From assembly GCA_051646285.1 (NCBI GenBank), contig JBOFCU010000036.1, positions 1-18,122 on the forward strand: a DNA stretch of 18,122 bases. The letters run 5' to 3'. Both the position numbers and the translations under genes were made by a program. Shown in pieces: positions 14,855 to 18,122 of this stretch. Each line of letters begins with the position of its first letter. Within the stretch, counting starts at the first letter, position 1. A model generated the notes under the pieces. That model was not told the DNA's origin and did no database searches. It saw only the letters and a program-made list of their open reading frames with translations. The stretch comes from Terrirubrum sp051646285. GTDB lineage: Bacteria; Pseudomonadota; Alphaproteobacteria; Rhizobiales; Beijerinckiaceae.

Positions 14855-16102
14855 CTACCGCATCAGGCCGGCAGCGCGCAGTGCATTCTCGATCACCTTG
14901 CGGATCTTGCTGTGTGGATCAGGCTTGATCGGAGGTGGCTCAGGCTCCGGGGCCCTGGGCGGAATGATGATGGCCGGTGGCGTGTCGTGCGCAGCGGGGT
15001 TGGGGGCCAGCATGTCTGTCTGATCCGCACGAACCGGCTCCTGAGTGACTGGCTCCGGCTCCGGCTCCGGCAGCGGAATGGACTTGATTTCCGGGGCGCG
15101 CGCTTTTGGTCCTGCGGCGGCGGACGCGGTGGACACCGGGGTATCCAGCAGTTCCCAGAATGCCGCAATGCGCCGGGTCGAGCATATGCCGGCATCAAGC
15201 ATGTAGGGTGCTGCCCGCCCGCACCCTTCGGCGATGGATAGAGGGGTGCCATGCCCCATACCGGCGATGCGGTAATCTTCAAGCCGGACAGTGCCGGCCT
15301 GATCACGCCAGACACGGTGCGTGACTGTTCCGGTGTGCGTTTCCTCGGTTTCATTCACCGGTACGCCGACGAGCCCATGCCATTGCTGCACCAAAGCCTC
15401 GGCATTACTGGCCGCTACCGTGGCATCGGCACTGCCATGCCAGATCGACAGGGAAGGCCATGGGCCTTGGAAATCACCAGACGCCTTGCGCGCCAATGTT
15501 TCCAGACTGCGCGCGTCCGGCAGGCCATGGCCACGCATGCGGTCAAAAGCCTGCGGCACTGTTTCCGCGACACCAAAAGGCAATCCCGCAATCACCGCGC
15601 CACCTGCAAACACCTCCGGATAGGTCGCCAGCATGGCAGATGTCATACCGCCACCAGCAGACAGGCCGTTGATGTAAACCCGGTCTGGGTTCAACCCATG
15701 TTGACGCACCATCGCGGCGATCATCTGGCGGATCGACAAAGCCTCACCGCTGTCCCTGCGAATATCGCCGGGGGCAAACCAGTTGAAACAGCGGTTGGGA
15801 TTGTTGCCCGGCATCTGCTCTGGCAGCAGCACCGCAAAACCAGCCTCGTCGGCCAGGGCAGACCAGCCTGCCGCATGATCATAGGCCGCAGCCGTTTGGG
15901 TGCAGCCATGCAACACCACCACCAGTGGCGCGTTCGCACCAAGCCCATCCGGAATGTGGGTAAAGGCTTTGAGTTGGCCCGGATTGGAGCCGAAGCCGAT
16001 CAGTTCATGCAAATGGGAGGCTGGCGCTCCGCCCTGCGGCTGCCAGGCCGAGAGCGTGCGGAATTGGCGCAGGCGCGCCAGCGTGTCGGCAAGGTGTCGC
16101 AT
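14855..16102 (-). CDS. PHB-depolymerase-family (LpqC/esterase_phb) alpha/beta hydrolase with Pro/Glu-rich tail
   Basis: This 415-residue alpha/beta hydrolase has its catalytic domain at about 30-320: LVVVLHGCTQTAAAYDHAAGW (oxyanion region HGC at 65-67), then INGLSAGGGMTSAML with nucleophile Ser148 in a G-x-S-x-G box, Asp226 in WHGSADATV and His284 in GMGHGTPL, a complete Ser-Asp-His triad. The family includes intracellular-type PHB depolymerases and feruloyl/acetyl xylan-type esterases, so the exact ester is open. There is no clear signal peptide; the start MRHLADTLARLRQF is amphipathic. After the domain comes a Pro/Glu-rich linker (PLPEPEPEPVTQEP, PEPEPPPIKP, about 335-395) and a short basic helix at the C-terminus (SKIRKVIENALRAAGLMR). 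The ATG at 16102 follows GGAG by about six bases. It lies between prs and the rplY promoter. Confidence 0.87.
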   Translation of the reverse strand: MRHLADTLARLRQFRTLSAWQPQGGAPASHLHELIGFGSNPGQLKAFTHIPDGLGANAPLVVVLHGCTQTAAAYDHAAGWSALADEAGFAVLLPEQMPGNNPNRCFNWFAPGDIRRDSGEALSIRQMIAAMVRQHGLNPDRVYINGLSAGGGMTSAMLATYPEVFAGGAVIAGLPFGVAETVPQAFDRMRGHGLPDARSLETLARKASGDFQGPWPSLSIWHGSADATVAASNAEALVQQWHGLVGVPVNETEETHTGTVTHRVWRDQAGTVRLEDYRIAGMGHGTPLSIAEGCGRAAPYMLDAGICSTRRIAAFWELLDTPVSTASAAAGPKARAPEIKSIPLPEPEPEPVTQEPVRADQTDMLAPNPAAHDTPPAIIIPPRAPEPEPPPIKPDPHSKIRKVIENALRAAGLMR

Positions 16103-16356
16103 AGGCTCTCCACTGGCAGATCACGGACCGGAAATAGGGCAGTGACACTGCCTTTCTCCGACTTTAGTGCACTGCACAAATGTAGTGTGCGTCGCAGCAT
16201 TTCAAGGCCAGGCCGAAAATATCGTGGATGTGACAGGCCGCCGCCACACACAGATGCATGGGCATTCTGCCACCGCGCTTTCTCGTGATGCACTTTAACA
16301 TCAAGCGCAAACCGATTCCCGGACAAGGCCTTAGCGCCATTGCCGGACTCAAGACA
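16103..16356 (-). other. Intergenic region between prs and the esterase
   Basis: This stretch of 254 bp contains the 3' end of the prs transcript and the upstream region of the esterase. Short open frames exist on the minus strand but none has an SD, a recognisable motif or codon usage like its neighbours. No T-tract terminator for prs was found. The notable element is the palindrome at 16138-16152. Confidence 0.4.
16138..16152. promoter_or_regulatory. Interrupted palindrome, candidate operator upstream of the esterase
   Basis: GGCAGTG and CACTGCC flank a single A, a perfect 7+1+7 inverted repeat 36 bp before the esterase ATG. The central spacing of one base makes an RNA hairpin unlikely in full but suits a dimeric DNA-binding regulator. 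A second self-complementary element (AGTGCACT, 16166-16173) lies 13 bp further upstream and shares the AGTG/CACT core. Confidence 0.35.
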
Positions 16357-17289
16357 TCAATCAAAGAGGCTTGAGACGCTCTCTTCTTTTGCCGTGCGGG
16401 CGATGGCTTCAGCCAGCAGCGGCGCCACTGAAATGACGCGGATGTTGCGGGCCACCTTCACGGCCTCTGTCGGCAGGATGGAATCGGTGATCACGAGTTC
16501 CTTCAGTTTGGACGCGGCAATGCGCGCTACGGCACCGCCCGAGAGCACACCATGGGTGATGTAGGCATAGACCTCTTTGGCCCCGTTCGCGAGCAGGGCC
16601 TCGGCCGCATTGCACAGCGTGCCGCCTGAATCGACAATATCATCGACCAGAATGCAGGAGCGCCCTTCGACGTCACCGATGATGTTCATCACTTCGGATT
16701 CGCCAGCCCGTTCGCGGCGCTTGTCGACAATGGCGAGTTGCGCATCAATGCGCTTGGCCAGCGCGCGGGCGCGCACCACGCCACCCACGTCAGGCGAAAC
16801 CACCATGCAATTGCTCGTATCCAGCCGGTCCTTGATGTCGCGCACCATCACCGGCGCCCCGAACAGGTTGTCGGTGGGAATATCGAAGAAGCCCTGAATC
16901 TGTCCCGCATGGAGATCGACGGTCAGCACGCGGTCAGCACCGGCCTGCGTGATCAGGTTGGCGACCAGCTTGGCGGAAATAGGGGTGCGGGCGGAAGGCT
17001 TCCGGTCCTGCCGGGCATAGCCGAAATAGGGGATCACCGTCGTGATGCGCTTGGCCGACGAGCGGCGCAGCGCGTCACACAGGATCAGCACTTCCATGAG
17101 GTGGTCATTGCACGGAAACGACGTCGGCTGGATGATGAACACATCCTCGCCGCGCACATTCTCATGGATCTCCACGAAAATTTCCATGTCCGCGAAGCGC
17201 TTCACTGATGCGTTGGCCAGCGGCAGCTTCAGGGCGCTCGCGATGGCTTCAGCGAGCGGTCGGTTGGCGTTGCCAGAAACGATCTTCAT
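16357..17289 (-). CDS. prs: Ribose-phosphate pyrophosphokinase (PRPP synthetase)
   Basis: Prs makes 5-phosphoribosyl-1-pyrophosphate from ribose-5-phosphate and ATP for purine, pyrimidine, His, Trp and NAD synthesis. The 310-residue protein has the class I length and motifs: MKIVSGNANRPLAEAIA at the start, FADMEIFVEIHENVRG (about 32-47), YARQDRKPSAR (91-101, ATP and flexible region), TVDLHAGQIQGFF (123-135), VVSPDVGGVVRARALAKR (163-180) and the PRPP loop LVDDIVDSGGT (214-224). The ATG at 17289 gives the canonical N-terminus; the frame stays open 35 codons upstream but with non-homologous sequence. The SD is weak (AAGAAGA about eight bases upstream). It is divergent from the run-off gene at the window end. 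Confidence 0.97.
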   Translation of the reverse strand: MKIVSGNANRPLAEAIASALKLPLANASVKRFADMEIFVEIHENVRGEDVFIIQPTSFPCNDHLMEVLILCDALRRSSAKRITTVIPYFGYARQDRKPSARTPISAKLVANLITQAGADRVLTVDLHAGQIQGFFDIPTDNLFGAPVMVRDIKDRLDTSNCMVVSPDVGGVVRARALAKRIDAQLAIVDKRRERAGESEVMNIIGDVEGRSCILVDDIVDSGGTLCNAAEALLANGAKEVYAYITHGVLSGGAVARIAASKLKELVITDSILPTEAVKVARNIRVISVAPLLAEAIARTAKEESVSSLFD

Positions 17290-17350
17290 GGAGCGATCTT
17301 CTTGGGCTGATAACAATGCCCCATGGCGCGGGCGGTCCGCGTGTAACAGG

Positions 17351-17367
17351 GCCGGAATGGTTCCGGC
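17351..17367. repeat. Inverted repeat upstream of prs
   Basis: GCCGGAA (17351-17357) and TTCCGGC (17361-17367) form a perfect 7 bp inverted repeat around TGG. On the plus strand it is followed by TTT, too short a tract for a strong terminator. It lies just downstream of the candidate prs -10 on the minus strand, so it could be an operator or a leader hairpin of prs. Confidence 0.4.
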
Positions 17368-17394
17368 TTTAACAACCGCGCCGGACCGGGACAA
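17366..17394 (-). promoter_or_regulatory. Weak candidate promoter of prs
   Basis: On the minus strand TTGTCC (plus 17389-17394) and TAAAGC (plus 17366-17371) are separated by 17 bp. Both hexamers match the consensus only partly. Distance to the prs ATG is about 75 bases. Confidence 0.3.
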
Positions 17395-17402
17395 GCGCCG
17401 GC

Positions 17403-18122
17403 ATGCCCATCCGGCAAACTATCCACGCCAGCTTTTGCGCGCAGGGCTGGCGCGGGAGCACGAACGATAGAGAGGCTTTTGATCTTGCAAAAAGGAATAA
17501 ATTCATATATGGCTTAAAAAGCAGATTCGTTAGGGACATTGCCTTCAATCATGAACTGGGAAAATTGCGCAGCACGGTGGCGGCGCTGAAGTTCGAGCTG
17601 GCGCTGCTGCGCTTCACCCACCTGCTCCGCAAATACAATCCCGATCAGCCGCGTGTGCCAGCGGGCAATCCCGATGGCGGGCAGTGGGTCTCGATCAGCG
17701 CGGGCTGGGAGCAGGAGGCGAATGCGCGCGGCCGCGCCGCCCGCCATTGGCCGGGGGCTTCGCCGAGGCAACAGGCGGAGCTGACAAGCGTACAACTCAC
17801 CGCAAACAGATTGATGGCGGAAGTCCGGGCGCGCGATCGCAACTGGCGGCCCGGCCCGGGCATATCCTCAGATACGATTGAAGGCGCCATCGGCCGCGCA
17901 AACGCTGTGGCGAATGAAGCGCAATTGCGCCTACGGGAACTTGGTGGACCGCAGGTTGGGAGGGAGATCGACAGAGTTATCCGAACAGAAACAGGGGGCG
18001 TAGGATGGAGAACGTCAGGGGCAGGTCGAGACGTTCGGACTGTTGGGGGCAGCCATTTTGGCGACATTGCGGGTGAGTTGCTCCACGGTGCTGTTCCCCT
18101 CTCTCCTCCTCACGGTTACAAT
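17403..18122 (+). CDS. Toxin-like or phage-associated hypothetical protein with a YNPDQPRVPAGNPDGGQW segment (3' truncated by window edge)
   Basis: One plus-strand frame is open without a stop from 17373 to the end of the window, at least 240 codons from the first ATG at 17403. It contains a predicted helical segment (ELGKLRSTVAALKFELALLR, about residues 51-70) followed by KYNPDQPRVPAGNPDGGQWV (about 77-96). I recognise that Pro/Gly-rich sequence as a recurrent linker of rhizobial hypothetical proteins, many of which end in toxin or endonuclease-like domains. Downstream is a charged helical region (RQQAELTSVQLTANRLMAEV and GAIGRANAVANEAQLRLREL), then VIRTETGGVGWRTSGAGRDV and SHFGDIAGELLHGAVPLSPP at the edge. 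I do not recognise the C-terminal domain. There is no signal peptide. The start is uncertain: no SD precedes 17403, the stretch around 17481-17530 is unusually AT-rich, and TTG 17565 is an alternative. It could also be a decayed copy. Confidence 0.6.
   Translation, partial: MPIRQTIHASFCAQGWRGSTNDREAFDLAKRNKFIYGLKSRFVRDIAFNHELGKLRSTVAALKFELALLRFTHLLRKYNPDQPRVPAGNPDGGQWVSISAGWEQEANARGRAARHWPGASPRQQAELTSVQLTANRLMAEVRARDRNWRPGPGISSDTIEGAIGRANAVANEAQLRLRELGGPQVGREIDRVIRTETGGVGWRTSGAGRDVRTVGGSHFGDIAGELLHGAVPLSPPHGYN

Noticed and set aside
15251..16288. A 345-codon plus-strand open frame opposite the esterase
   Set aside because: It is antisense to a clear alpha/beta hydrolase with a full catalytic triad, its product is Arg/His-rich and without motifs, and it has no SD.
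16000..16364. Small minus-strand open frames in the prs-esterase spacer (for example a product with HASVCGGGLSH)
   Set aside because: No SD, no family resemblance, unusual Cys/His content, and one of them runs out of frame into the esterase gene.
17514..18067. Two minus-strand open frames at the window end (93 and 140 codons)
   Set aside because: They lie antisense to the long run-off plus frame that carries a recognisable protein segment; their products show no motif.
1..18122. CRISPR arrays, tRNA or rRNA genes, insertion sequences or attachment sites
   Set aside because: No regularly spaced repeats, cloverleaf-like sequences with a conserved T-loop, transposase motifs or flanking target duplications were seen on either strand.

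Overview
The window is typical alphaproteobacterial chromosome, most likely from the order Hyphomicrobiales (Rhizobiales). Three things suggest this: a high-GC core with NTG starts and short Shine-Dalgarno (SD) sequences; the neighbourhood hemF, trmL, ABC exporter, petABC, mtnP; and the neighbourhood prs, rplY, pth, ychF. An unfused petB and petC (no fbcH fusion) argues against Bradyrhizobium itself. Family and genus cannot be fixed from this sequence alone.

Layout. Positions 1-449 hold the 3' end of a SAM-dependent methyltransferase (+). From 5296 down to 450 run five minus-strand genes: trmL and hemF (overlapping at an ATGA), a Bug-type periplasmic binding protein, a Tas-like aldo-keto reductase and a secreted PQQ-type sugar dehydrogenase. 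On the plus strand from 5401 come an ABC exporter, then the complete cytochrome bc1 operon petA-petB-petC, closed by a clear intrinsic terminator, then mtnP (methylthioadenosine phosphorylase), which converges on the next block.

From 14807 down to 11240 lies a minus-strand translation operon: a sigma-70-like promoter, a structured leader, rplY (ribosomal protein L25), a second hairpin terminator, pth, ychF and two tandem MaoC-fold hydratase paralogues. Upstream lie a PHB-depolymerase-family esterase and prs (PRPP synthase), both minus. After prs, on the plus strand, a reading frame opens and runs off the window end. It carries the segment YNPDQPRVPAGNPDGGQW, which I recognise from rhizobial toxin-like or phage-associated proteins. 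This is the only accessory-looking part of the window.

How the genes work together. petABC encodes the proton-pumping quinol:cytochrome c oxidoreductase. hemF supplies haem and acts on its own precursor; trmL modifies tRNA wobble bases. prs makes PRPP for nucleotide synthesis, and mtnP salvages methylthioadenosine. rplY, pth and ychF form a ribosome-associated module.

The most interesting signals are (i) an attenuator-like leader in front of rplY, (ii) a second perfect-stem terminator between rplY and pth, and (iii) the run-off toxin-like reading frame beside prs, whose 5' end looks disturbed. I found no tRNA, rRNA, CRISPR array or insertion sequence.
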